A DNA stretch of 64,000 nucleotides. Source: Trichomonas vaginalis G3 (lineage: Eukaryota > Parabasalia > Trichomonadida > Trichomonadidae). A program made the translations under genes and the position numbers. Below, in pieces: positions 1-10,643 of this stretch. Below the pieces are notes generated by a model. That model ran no database searches. It saw only the letters and a list, made by a program, of their open reading frames with translations, and was not told the origin of the DNA. Every line of letters starts with the position of its first letter. Within the stretch, counting starts at the first letter, position 1. Where the stretch lies: contig NC_067205.1 of the NCBI RefSeq assembly GCF_026262505.1, positions 21,237,585 through 21,301,584 on the forward strand. The letters run 5' to 3'.

Positions 1-842
1 AAGTTTTTTCATGTACATAAGGTTTTTTAGGTCATTCTAAGATAATTGAATGTATTTTTGAAAAAGAACTGAAGGTGCTACGCAGATGTTTACCATGTGC
101 TACCAGGTCATTTAAACTTCTCTGAAAAAATGAGACAACATGACATTAGACAACAACACAGGAAGGAAGGCAGTTATGAACTTATTTTTGAAGCCACTGA
201 AAGGTGTCCTTACGTCACACAGGTAATTTAACTCATGACCATTTTGAACAAACAACACAGGAAGGAAAAGGCAGTTATGAACTTATTTTTGAAGACGAAA
301 GGTGTCACTTAACTCACCATGTTCCACTCGGTCATCTTAACTTCTCTGAAAAAATGAGACAACATGACATTAGACAAACACAACAGGAGGAAGGCACGTT
401 AATGACTTTCATTTTTGGAAGAACTGAAGGGTGTCACTACGTCACCATGTGTTCCACTTCGGCATTTAACTTCTCTGAAAAAGTGGTGACAACATGACAT
501 TTTGACAACACACTATCGAGAAATAAACATATCATCGTAATGAATCGTTCATTGTTTTTTGTTCCCAAAACTTCTTCGGTAAATGTTCTTGTCATGATTT
601 CTTTCATCGTAATGAGCGTAAAATGATCTCAAAACATAAATGGTTTTAGGTGAACGAAAGTGCAGAATCTCACCTTCTTTTCTCACTCCATTGATATTTA
701 TTCATGATTTCTTCACTGCGTAATGAACAGTGATATCGTTTTGTCAAAACTGTCTTGCATCGTAATGAAACGTTAAATGTTTTGTCGAAACCTTCTTCAT
801 CGTATGAAAGTCGTAAATGACTGCCCCCAAAAAATTGGTTTT
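1..842 (-). repeat. Inverted, error-rich C2-type cassette
   Basis: Read on the reverse strand this is the spacer plus C array found at 851-1548: a GAAGTTTCGAC spacer with a degraded E palindrome, then the TTTATTTC start of C and four C repeats including the short third one. It carries many one-base insertions and deletions, for example in GGAAGG runs. Its distal end (GGTAGCACATGGT, then AATGACCTAAAAAACC) is of C1 type rather than the C2-to-B type seen to the right, so it is not an exact mirror of the right arm. The short open frames here are accidental. Confidence 0.8.
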
Positions 843-850
843 CATTAATG
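843..850. repeat. Palindromic turning point of an inverted repeat
   Basis: CATTAATG is its own reverse complement. Sequence to the left is in reverse array orientation and sequence to the right in forward orientation, and both arms start from the same place in the C1-C2 spacer. In ordinary forward copies (for example near 8828) CATTAATG is followed by AAAACATTATTTTTGG; here part of that is missing from the right arm. Confidence 0.75.
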
Positions 851-1113
851 TTTTTTGGATCATTTACACTCATTACGATGAAGAAGTTTCGACAAACATT
901 AACGTTCATTACGATGAAGAAGTTTTGACAAAACATATACGTTCATTACGATGAAGAAATCATGAAAATTCAATGAGGTGAGAAAAGAGGTGAGATCTCA
1001 CCTCTTCACCTAAACATTATTTTTGGATCATTTACGCTCATTACGATGAAGAAATCATGACAAAACATTTACGAAGAAGTTTTGACAAAACATATACGTT
1101 CATTACGATGAAG
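851..1113 (+). repeat. C1-C2 spacer with one E palindrome
   Basis: Diverged 25-bp and 37-bp units (GAAGTTTCGACAAACATTAACG, then GTTTTGACAAAACATATACG) surround one E palindrome near 990-1000. The same spacer occurs in every cassette, where E is followed by ATTATTTTTGGATC rather than the TTTTTGGGTC seen in the E clusters upstream of element A. Confidence 0.8.
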
Positions 1114-1548
1114 TTTATTTCCTGCTGTGTTGTCAAAATGTCATGTTGTCACACTTTTTCAGAGAAGTTAAATGACCGAGTGACACATGGTGACGTAGTG
1201 ACACCTTCAGTTCTTCAAAAATAAGTCATAACTGCCTTCCTCCTGTGTTGTTGTCTAAATGTCATGTTGTCTCATTTTTTCAGAGAAGTTAAATGACCGA
1301 GTGACACATGGTGACGTAGTGACACCTTCAGTTCTTCAAAAATAAGTCATAACTGCCTTCCTCCTGTGTTGTTGTCAAAATGTCATGAGTTAAATTACCT
1401 GGTGACGTAGTGACACCTTCAGTTCTTCAAAAATAAGTCATAACTGCCTTCCTCCTGTGTTGTTGTCTAAATGTCATGTTGTCTCATTTTTTCAGAGAAG
1501 TTAAATAACCTGGTGACACATGGTGACGTAGTGACACCTTCAGTTCTT
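1114..1548 (+). repeat. C2 array: 121/91/121-bp repeats
   Basis: Starts TTTATTTCCTGCTGTG. The motif TTCAGTTCTTCAAAAATAAG recurs at 1206, 1327 and 1418, and the next TTCAGTTC begins at 1539, giving spacings of 121, 91 and 121 bp. Each full repeat has a pyrimidine tract ending in CAG and a triple GTGAC (GTGACACATGGTGACGTAG). The 91-bp repeat lacks the pyrimidine-tract part and reads ATGAGTTAAATTACC. The sequence is unlike the 25-bp satellite. No coding potential is seen. Confidence 0.85.
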
Positions 1549-1800
1549 CAAAAATAATTAATTATTGAATAACCTGAAACCATGAACGTAAACATTATTT
1601 TTGGATCATTTACGCTCATTACGATGAAGTTTTGACACGAAGTGAAGAATTGCACTTCGTCAAAAAAGTGAAGGTTCCCGACGGTTTCAAACCGCCATAC
1701 TTTACATTTTGTACAAAAATATTGTGAGTAAATGAACTCATTATTTTTTGCATCATGACAAAACATATACGAAGAAATCATGACAAAACATTTACGCTCA
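1549..1800 (+). repeat. B segment with 79-bp unique insert
   Basis: An AATTAATTATTGAATAACC run is followed by a 44-bp hairpin unit (with GAAGAATTGC in place of GAAGATTTGC) and then a 79-bp insert at 1677-1755. The insert contains the inverted repeat CGGTTTCAAACCG and the palindrome TTGTACAA. The same insert recurs at 9669, 10522, 26271, 37689, 49025, 57798 and, inverted, 62050-62128. It is the best single-copy marker of a super-unit. A 77-codon open frame on the other strand recurs only because the copies are nearly identical. Confidence 0.85.
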
Positions 1801-2460
1801 TTACGATGAAGAAGTCATGAAAATTCATGAGGTGAGAAAAGAGGTGAGATCTCACCTCTTCACCTAAACATTATTTTTGGGTCATTTACGTTCATTACGA
1901 AGAAATCATGACAAAACCTATACGAAGAAATCATGACAAAACATTTACGATGAAGAAGTCATGACAAAGCATATACGATGAAGTTTCGACAAATCATTTA
2001 CGTTCATGTTTGACAAAGCATATACGATGAAATCATGACAAAACATTTACGAAGAAATCATGACAAAACATTTACGATGAAGTCATGACAAAACATATAC
2101 GAAGAAGTTTCGACAAAACATGTACGATGAAATCATGACAAAACATATACGATGAAGTTTTGACAAAACATATACGAAGAAGTCATGACAAAACATAAAC
2201 GAAGAAGTCATGACAAAACATAAACGAAGAAATCATGACAAAACATAAACGAAGAAATCATGACAAAACATTTACGATGAAGAAGTCATGACAAAACATA
2301 AACGAAGAAATCATGACAAATCATTTACGTTCATTACGATGAAGAAATCATGACAAAACATGTACGTTCATGTTTGACAAAGCATATACGATGAAGTTTT
2401 GACAAAACATTTACGATGAAGTTTTGACAAAACATTTACGATGAAGTCTTGACAAATCAT
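1801..2460 (+). repeat. E unit and F array
   Basis: One E palindrome near 1845 is followed by an F array that opens with the diagnostic GACAAAACCTATACG unit and continues in 25-, 28- and 37-bp units ending AATCAT or AAGTCAT. It includes the run of GACAAAACATAAACG units and a single GTACGTTCATG unit before the D array. No gene is seen. Confidence 0.85.
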
Positions 2461-3600
2461 ATACGAGAAGTCATGACAAAACATTTACGAAGAAGTCTTG
2501 ACAAATCATTTACGAAGAAGTCTTGACACGAAGTGAAGATTTGCACTTCGTCAAAAAAGTGAAGGTTCGACAAAACATTTACGTTAATGTTTGACAAAGC
2601 ATATACGATGAAGTCTTGACACGAAGTGAAGATTTGCACTTCGTCAAAAAAGTGAAGGTTCGACAAAACATTTACGTTCATGTTTGACAAAGCATATACG
2701 ATGAAGTTTTGACACGAAGTGAAGATTTGCACTTCGTCAAAAAAGTGAAGGTTCGACAAAACATTTACGTTCATGTTTGACAAAGCATATACGATGAAGT
2801 TTCGACAAAACATATACGTTCATGTTTGACAAAGCATATACGATGAAGTTTTGACACGAAGTGAAGATTTGCACTTCGTCAAAAAAGTGAAGGTTCGACA
2901 AAACATTTACGTTCATGTTTGACAAAGCATATACGATGAAGTTTTGACACGAAGTGAAGATTTGCACTTCGTCAAAAAAGTGAAGGTTCGACAAAACATT
3001 TACGTTCATGTTTGACAAAACATATACGTTCATGTTTGACAAAGCATATACGATGAAGTTTTGACAAAACATTTACGAAGAAGTCTTGACAAATCATTTA
3101 CGAAGAAGTCTTGACACGAAGTGAAGATTTGCACTTCGTCAAAAAAGTGAAGGTTCGACAAAACATTTACGTTCATGTTTGACAAAGCATATACGATGAA
3201 GTTTCGACAAAACATTTACGATGAAGTTTTGACACGAAGTGAAGATTTGCACTTCGTCAAAAAAGTGAAGGTTCGACAAAACATTTACGTTCATGTTTGA
3301 CAAAGCATATACGATGAAGTTTTGACACGAAGTGAAGATTTGCACTTCGTCAAAAAAGTGAAGGTTCGACAAAACATATACGTTCATGTTTGACAAAGCA
3401 TATACGATGAAGTTTCGACAAAACATATACGTTCATGTTTGACAAAACATATACGATGAAGTTTTGACACGAAGTGAAGATTTGCACTTCGTCAAAAAAG
3501 TGAAGGTTCGACAAAACATATACGTTCATGTTTGACAAAGCATATACGAAGAAGTCTTGACAAAACATATTCGAAGAAGTCATGACAAAACATATACGCT
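2461..3600 (+). repeat. D array (93-bp repeats)
   Basis: About nine 44-bp hairpin units (starts near 2521, 2618, 2711, 2851, 2944, 3113, 3231, 3324, 3466), mostly 93 bp apart and interspersed with 25-bp units. Each hairpin unit has ACGAAGTG, an 8-base loop, and CACTTCGT. Because 93 is divisible by three, periodic open frames run on the minus strand; they are not considered genes. Confidence 0.88.
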
Positions 3601-3639
3601 CATGTTTGACAAAACATATACGAAGAAATCATGACAAAA

Positions 3640-4730
3640 CATTTACGCTCATTACGATGAAGAAGTCATGAAAATTCATGAGGTGAGAAAAGAGGTGAGA
3701 TCTCACCTCTTCACCTAAACATTATTTTGGTCATTTACGTTCATTACGAAGAAGTCATGACAAAACATTTACGAAGAAATCATGACAAAACATTTACGCT
3801 CATTTCGATGAAGAAGTCATGAAAATTCATGAGGTGAGAAAAGAGGTGAGAAAAGAGGTGAGATCTCACCTCTTCACCTAAACATTATTTTTGGGTCATT
3901 TACGTTCATTACGAAGAAGTCATGACAAAACATTTACGAAGAAATCATGAAAATTCATGAGGTGAGAAAAGAGGTGAGATCTCACCTCTTCACCTAAACA
4001 TTATTTTTGGGTCATTTACGTTCATTACGAAGATGTTATACCATTAAGAACTTGCGATTTTCATACGGAATCTCTTCTCTCGGTTTTCCGAGGGAAGCAA
4101 TCATATGAGGAAATTCTTCTAAAAGTTCTTTGTCTGATTTACATCTAATGAAAAGTTAGAAGAATTTTCTTATTCTTTCTGGCTATTTTTTGTTTTTCCA
4201 GTACTCCCGCTCTAATGGTCCCAGATGTGTTGACTTTGACTCTCTCAAGTTCTTAGATGGTATAACATCTTCAACGCCTCCTTCATAAGTCTTGACAAAG
4301 CATATACGAAGAAGTCTTGACAAAGCATATACGAAGAAGTCATGACAAAACATTTACGATGAAGTCATGACAAAACATTTACGAAGAAGTCTTGACAAAT
4401 CATTTACGAAGAAGTCTTGACAAAGCATATACGATGAAGTTTTGACACGAAGTGAAGATTTGCACTTCGTCAAAAAAGTGAAGGTTCGACAAAACATATA
4501 CGTTCATGTTTGACAAAGCATATACGAAGAAGTCTTGACAAAACATATTCGAAGAAGTCATGACAAAACATATACGCTCATGTTTGACAAAACATATATG
4601 AAGAAATCATGACAAAACATTTACGCTCATTACGATGAAGAAGTCATGAAAATTCATGAGGTAAGAAAAGAGGTGAGATCTCACCTCTTCACCTAAACAT
4701 TATTTTTGGGTCATTTACGTTCATTACGAA
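3640..4730 (+). repeat. Module 1: E cluster, element A, linker, E
   Basis: Three E palindromes precede element A. The linker after A is 25-bp units with one 44-bp hairpin unit at about 4446 and a GAAGGTTCG junction. The closing E carries GAGGTAAG in place of GAGGTGAG, and the preceding unit has ATATATGAAG, a CpG-to-TpG change of ATATACGAAG. Confidence 0.85.
4029..4272 (+). mobile_element. Element A copy 1, MITE-like, 27-bp TIRs
   Basis: Element A is about 248 bp and AT-rich. Its two ends are perfect inverted repeats of 27 bp in intact copies, beginning GAAGATGTTATACC and ending GGTATAACATCTTC. Internally it has a small CTCGG-TTTT-CCGAG hairpin and a run TTTTTGTTTTTCCAG resembling a 3' splice site. 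It has no transposase. This copy is shorter by a few single-base losses, one of them in the left repeat. All copies share the same flanks (TTCATTAC before, AACGCCTCCTTCATAAG after), so they were amplified with the satellite rather than inserted separately. No clear target-site duplication is visible, so the transposon origin is an inference. Confidence 0.65.
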
Positions 4731-6365
4731 GAAATCATGACAAAACCTATACGAAGAAATCATGACAAAACATTTACGATGAAGAAGTCATGACAAAGCA
4801 TATACGATGAAGTTTCGACAAATCATTTACGTTCATGTTTGACAAAGCATATACGATGAAGTTTCGACAAAACATTTACGTTCATGTTTGACAAAGCATA
4901 TACGATGAAGTTTTGACACGAAGTGAAGATTTGCACTTCGTCAAAAAAGTGAAGGTTCGACAAAACATATACGTTCATGTTTGACAAAGCATATACGATG
5001 AAGTTTTGACAAAACATTTACGATGAAGTCTTGACAAATCATATACGAAGAAGTTTCGACAAAACATATACGTTCATGTTTGACAAAGCATATACGATGA
5101 AGTTTTGACAAAACATTTACGATGAAGTCTTGACAAATCATATACGAAGAAGTCATGACAAAACATTTACGAAGAAGTCTTGACAAATCATTTACGAAGA
5201 AGTCTTGACACGAAGTGAAGATTTGCACTTCGTCAAAAAAGTGAAGGTTCGACAAAACATTTACGTTCATGTTTGACAAAACATATACGTTCATGTTTGA
5301 CAAAGCATATACGATGAAGTTTTGACACGAAGTGAAGATTTGCACTTCGTCAAAAAAGTGAAGGTTCGACAAAACATTTACGTTAATGTTTGACAAAGCA
5401 TATACGATGAAGTTTTGACACGAAGTGAAGATTTGCACTTCGTCAAAAAAGTGAAGGTTCGACAAAACATTTACGTTCATGTTTGACAAAGCATATACGA
5501 TGAAGTTTCGACAAAACATATACGTTCATGTTTGACAAAGCATATACGATGAAGTTTTGACACGAAGTGAAGATTTGCACTTCGTCAAAAAAGTGAAGGT
5601 TCGACAAAACATTTACGTTCATGTTTGACAAAGCATATACGATGAAGTTTCGACACGAAGTGAAGATTTGCACTTCGTCAAAAAAGTGAAGGTTCGACAA
5701 AACATTTACGTTCATGTTTGACAAAGCATATACGATGAAGTTTTGACAAAACATTTACGATGAAGTCTTGACAAATCATATACGAAGAAGTCATGACAAA
5801 ACATTTACGAAGAAGTCTTGACAAATCATTTACGAAGAAGTCTTGACACGAAGTGAAGATTTGCACTTCGTCAAAAAAGTGAAGGTTCGACAAAACATTT
5901 ACGTTCATGTTTGACAAAACATATACGTTCATGTTTGACAAAGCATATACGATGAAGTTTTGACACGAAGTGAAGATTTGCACTTCGTCAAAAAAGTGAA
6001 GGTTCGACAAAACATTTACGTTCATGTTTGACAAAACATATACGATGAAGTTTTGACACGAAGTGAAGATTTGCACTTCGTCAAAAAAGTGAAGGTTCGA
6101 CAAAACATTTACGTTAATGTTTGACAAAGCATATACGATGAAGTTTTGACACGAAGTGAAGATTTGCACTTCGTCAAAAAAGTGAAGGTTCGACAAAACA
6201 TTTACGTTCATGTTTGACAAAGCATATACGATGAAGTTTCGACAAAACATATACGTTCATGTTTGACAAAGCATATACGATGAAGTTTCGACAAAACATA
6301 TACGTTCATGTTTGACAAAGCATATACGATGAAGTTTTGACAAAACATTTACGATGAAGTCTTGA
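4731..6365 (+). repeat. F start and D array
   Basis: Opens with the CCTATACG unit like an F array but passes into D units within about 100 bp. About ten 44-bp hairpin units follow (near 4915, 5208, 5326, 5419, 5558, 5654, 5845, 5962, 6055, 6148). Some carry ACGTTAATG in place of ACGTTCATG. Minus-strand open frames of up to about 190 codons are periodic artefacts. Confidence 0.85.
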
Positions 6366-6399
6366 CAAAACATATACGCTCATGTTTGACAAAACATAT

Positions 6400-7490
6400 A
6401 CGAAGAAATCATGACAAAACATTTACGCTCATTACGATGAAGAAGTCATGAAAATTCATGAGGTGAGAAAAGAGGTGAGATCTCACCTCTTCACCTAAAC
6501 ATTATTTTTGGGTCATTTACGTTCATTACGAAGAAGTCATGACAAAACATTTACGCTCATTTCGATGAAGAAGTCATGAAAATTCATGAGGTGAGAAAAG
6601 AGGTGAGAAAAGAGGTGAGATCTCACCTCTTCACCTAAACATTATTTTTGGGTCATTTACGTTCATTACGAAGAAGTCATGACAAAACATTTACGAAGAA
6701 ATCATGAAAATTCATGAGGTGAGAAAAGAGGTGAGATCTCACCTCTTCACCTAAACATTATTTTTGGGTCATTTACGTTCATTACGAAGATGTTATACCA
6801 TCTAAGAACTTGCGATTTTCATACGGAATCTCTTCTCTCGGTTTTCCGAGGGAAGCAATCATATGAGGAAATTCTTCTAAAAGTTCTTTTGTCTGATTTA
6901 CATCTAATGAAAAAGTTTAGAAGAATTTTCTTATTCTTTCTGGCTTATTTTTGTTTTTCCAGTACTCCCGCTCTAATGGTCCCAGATGTGTTGACTTTGA
7001 CTCTCTCAAGTTCTTAGATGGTATAACATCTTCAACGCCTCCTTCATAAGTCTTGACAAAGCATATACGAAGAAGTCTTGACAAAGCATATACGAAGAAG
7101 TCATGACAAAACATTTACGATGAAGTCATGACAAAACATTTACGAAGAAGTCTTTGACAAATCATTTACGAAGAAGTCTTGACAAAGCATATACGATGAA
7201 GTTTTGACACGAAGTGAAGATTTGCACTTCGTCAAAAAAGTGAAGGTTCGACAAACATATACGTTCATGTTTGACAAAGCATATACGAAGAAGTCTTGAC
7301 AAAACATATTCGAAGAAGTCATGACAAAACATATACGCTCATGTTTGACAAAACATATACGAAGAAATCATGACAAAACATTTACGCTCATTACGATGAA
7401 GAAGTCATGAAAATTCATGAGGTGAGAAAAGAGGTGAGATCTCACCTCTTCACCTAAACATTATTTTTGGGTCATTTACGTTCATTACGA
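6400..7490 (+). repeat. Module 2: E cluster, element A, linker, E
   Basis: Three E units, the middle one with a doubled GAGGTGAGAAAA arm, then A, then a linker with one hairpin unit (GAAGGTTCG type) and a single E. It is the last module before a C1 cassette. Confidence 0.85.
6786..7033 (+). mobile_element. Element A copy 2 (248 bp)
   Basis: Full length with perfect 27-bp terminal inverted repeats. A 75-codon frame on the plus strand begins inside the left repeat (ATG at 6790) and contains a hydrophobic stretch (IFLFFLAYFCF). It starts and ends in repeat sequence and has no similarity I recognise, so I do not call it a gene. Confidence 0.7.
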
Positions 7491-8569
7491 AGAAATCATG
7501 ACAAAACCTATACGAAGAAATCATGACAAAACATTTACGATGAAGAAGTCATGACAAAGCATATACGATGAAGTTTCGACAAATCATTTACGTTCATGTT
7601 TGACAAAGCATATACGATGAAATCATGACAAAACATTTACGATGAAATCATGACAAAACATTTACGAAGAAATCATGACAAAACATTTACGATGAAGTCA
7701 TGACAAAACATATACGAAGAAGTTTCGACAAAACATGTACGATGAAATCATGACAAAACATATACGATGAAGTTTTGACAAAACATATACGAAGAAGTCA
7801 TGACAAAACATAAACGAAGAAGTCATGACAAAACATAAACGAAGAAATCATGACAAAACATAAACGAAGAATCATGACAAAACATTTACGATGAAGAAGT
7901 CATGACAAAACATAAACGAAGAAATCATGACAAATCATTTACGTTCATTACGATGAAGAATCATGACAAAACATGTACGTTCATGTTTGACAAAACATTT
8001 ACGATGAAGAAATCATGACAAAACATAAACGAAGAAATCATGACAAATCATTTACGTTCATTACGATGAAGAAGTCATGACAAAACATGTACGTTCATGT
8101 TTGACAAAACATTTACGATGAAGAAATCATGACAAAACATAAACGAAGAAATCATGACAAATCATTTACGTTCATTACGATGAAGAAGTCATGACAAAAC
8201 ATGTACGTTCATGTTTGACAAAACATTTACGATGAAGAAATCATGACAAAACATAAACGAAGAAATCATGACAAATCATTTACGTTCATTACGATGAAGA
8301 AGTCATGACAAAACATCTACGTTCATGTTTGACAAAACATTTACGATGAAGTTTCGACAAAACATTTACACTCATTACGATGAAGAAGTCATGACAAATC
8401 ATTTACGTTCATTACGATGAAGAAGTCTTGACAAAACATTTACGAAGAAGTTTTGACAAACATATACGAAGAAGTTTTGACAAAACATATACGTTCATTA
8501 CGATGAAGAAATCTGACAAAACATTTACGAAGAAGTTTTGACAAAACATATACGTTCATTACGATGAAG
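7491..8569 (+). repeat. F array with four 114-bp repeats
   Basis: 25-bp units lead into 114-bp repeats made of 24+28+25+37-bp units (GACAAAACATGTACG at 8079 and again at 8193, 114 bp apart). The fourth and last copy reads CATCTACG in place of CATGTACG. A few 25-bp and 37-bp units follow up to the C1 cassette. Confidence 0.88.
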
Positions 8570-9789
8570 TTTATTTCCTGCTGTGTTGTCAAAATGTCAT
8601 GTTATCACACTTTTTCAGAGAAGTTAAATGACCGAGTGACACATGGTGACGTAGTGACACCTTCAGTTCTTCAAAAATAAGTCATAACTGCCTTCCTCCT
8701 GTGTTGTTGTCTAAATGTCATGTTGTCTCATTTTTTCAGAGAAGTTAAATGACCTGGTAGCACATGGTAACATGGTAGCACCTTCAGTTCTTCAAAAATA
8801 ATTAATTATTGAATGACCTAAAAACCATTAATGAAAACATTATTTTTGGATCATTTACACTCATTACGATGAAGAAGTTTCGACAAAACATTAACGTTCA
8901 TTACGATGAAGAAGTTTTGACAAAACATATACGTTCATTACGATGAAGAAATCATGAAAATTCAATGAGGTGAGAAAAGAGGTGAGATCTCACCTCTTCA
9001 CCTAAACATTATTTTTGGATCATTTACGCTCATTACGATGAAGAAATCATGACAAAACATTTACGAAGAAGTTTTGACAAAACATATACGTTCATTACGA
9101 TGAAGTTTATTTCCTGCTGTGTTGTCAAAATGTCATGTTGTCACACTTTTTCAGAGAAGTTAAATGACCGAGTGAACATGGTGACGTAGTGACACCTTCA
9201 GTTCTTCAAAAATAAGTCATAACTGCCTTCCTCCTGTGTTGTTGTCTAAATGTCATGTTGTCTCATTTTTTCAGAGAAGTTAAATGAACCGAGTGACACA
9301 TGGTGACGTAGTGACACCTTCAGTTCTTCAAAAATAAGTCATAACTGCCTTCCTCCTGTGTTGTTGTCAAAATGTCATGAGTTAAATTACCTGGTGACGT
9401 AGTGACACCTTCAGTTCTTCAAAAATAAGTCATAACTGCCTTCCTCCTGTGTTGTTGTCTAAATGTCATGTTGTCTCATTTTTTCAGAGAAGTTAAATAA
9501 CCTGGTGACACATGGTGACGTAGTGACACCTTCAGTTCTTCAAAAATAATTAATTATTGAATAACCTGAAACCATGAACGTAAACATTATTTTTGGATCA
9601 TTTACGCTCATTACGATGAAGTTTTGACACGAAGTGAAGAATTGCACTTCGTCAAAAAAGTGAAGGTTCCCGACGGTTTCAAACCGCCATACTTTACATT
9701 TTGTACAAAAATATTGTGAGTAAATGAACTCATTATTTTTTGCATCATGACAAAACATATACGAAGAAATCATGACAAAACATTTACGC
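8570..9789 (+). repeat. Cassette: C1, spacer, C2, B
   Basis: C1 (8570) has TGTTATCACAC, then one full 121-bp repeat, then the altered end GGTAGCACATGGTAACATGG, in which GTGAC has become GTAGC. A spacer with one E follows, then C2 starting at 9106 and B with its unique insert at 9669-9747. This is the complete form of the cassette that divides super-units. Confidence 0.88.
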
Positions 9790-10643
9790 TCATTACGATG
9801 AAGAAGTCATGAAAATTCATGAGGTGAGAAAAGAGGTGAGATCTCACCTCTTCACCTAAACATTATTTTTGGATCATTTACGCTCATTACGATGAAGAAA
9901 TCATGACAAAACATTTACGAAGAAGTTTTGACAAAACATATACGTTCATTACGATGAAGTTTATTTCCTGCTGTGTTGTCAAAATGTCATGTTGTCACAC
10001 TTTTTCAGAGAAGTTAAATGACCGAGTGACACATGGTGACGTAGTGACACCTTCAGTTCTTCAAAAATAAGTCATAACTGCCTTCCTCCTGTGTTGTTGT
10101 CTAAATGTCATGTTGTCTCATTTTTTCAGAGAAGTTAAATGACCGAGTGACACATGGTGACGTAGTGACACCTTCAGTTCTTCAAAAATAAGTCATAACT
10201 GCCTTCCTCCTGTGTTGTTGTCAAAATGTCATGAGTTAAATTACCTGGTGACGTAGTGACACCTTCAGTTCTTCAAAAATAAGTCATAACTGCCTTCCTC
10301 CTGTGTTGTTGTCTAAATGTCATGTTGTCTCATTTTTTCAGAGAAGTTAAATAACCTGGTGACACATGGTGACGTAGTGACACCTTCAGTTCTTCAAAAA
10401 TAATTAATTATTGAATAACCTGAAACCATGAACGTAAACATTATTTTTGGATCATTTACGCTCATTACGATGAAGTTTTGACACGAAGTGAAGAATTGCA
10501 CTTCGTCAAAAAGTGAAGGTTCCCGACGGTTTCAAACCGCCATACTTTACATTTTGTACAAAAATATTGTGAGTAAATGAACTCATTATTTTTTGCATCA
10601 TGACAAAACATATACGAAGAAATCATGACAAAACATTTACGCT
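9790..10643 (+). repeat. 854-bp tandem duplicate of E-C2-B
   Basis: E, C2 and B are repeated directly: the C2 start recurs at 9106 and 9960, and the B start at 9541 and 10395, both 854 bp apart. The second copy has one A fewer in the poly-A of the hairpin unit, giving CGTCAAAAAGTG. No other cassette here is duplicated. Confidence 0.88.

Noticed and set aside
204-497. A 97-residue open frame near the left end
   Set aside because: It lies in the error-rich inverted C repeats; matching clean C arrays have no such frame.
1114-1548. LTR or other retroelement remains in the C arrays
   Set aside because: No coding remains, primer-binding site or polypurine tract; the region is a short tandem repeat.
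6790-7017. A 75-residue protein with a hydrophobic segment, seen in most copies of element A
   Set aside because: It begins in the terminal inverted repeat and ends near the other; it persists because copies are nearly identical, and single-base changes in copies 1, 3 and 6 alter it.
6917-7114. A 65-residue minus-strand frame over the right half of element A and the linker
   Set aside because: It crosses the border between A and satellite units, so it cannot be an independent gene.
7491-8569. A CRISPR array (25-28 bp direct repeats)
   Set aside because: Units are contiguous and the intervening sequence is also repeated; there are no unique spacers and no cas genes.
9540-9773. A 77-residue cysteine-containing protein over B
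   Set aside because: Half of it is ordinary hairpin-unit translation. The frame is changed in the copies at 10395 and about 48900, and there is no recognisable domain.
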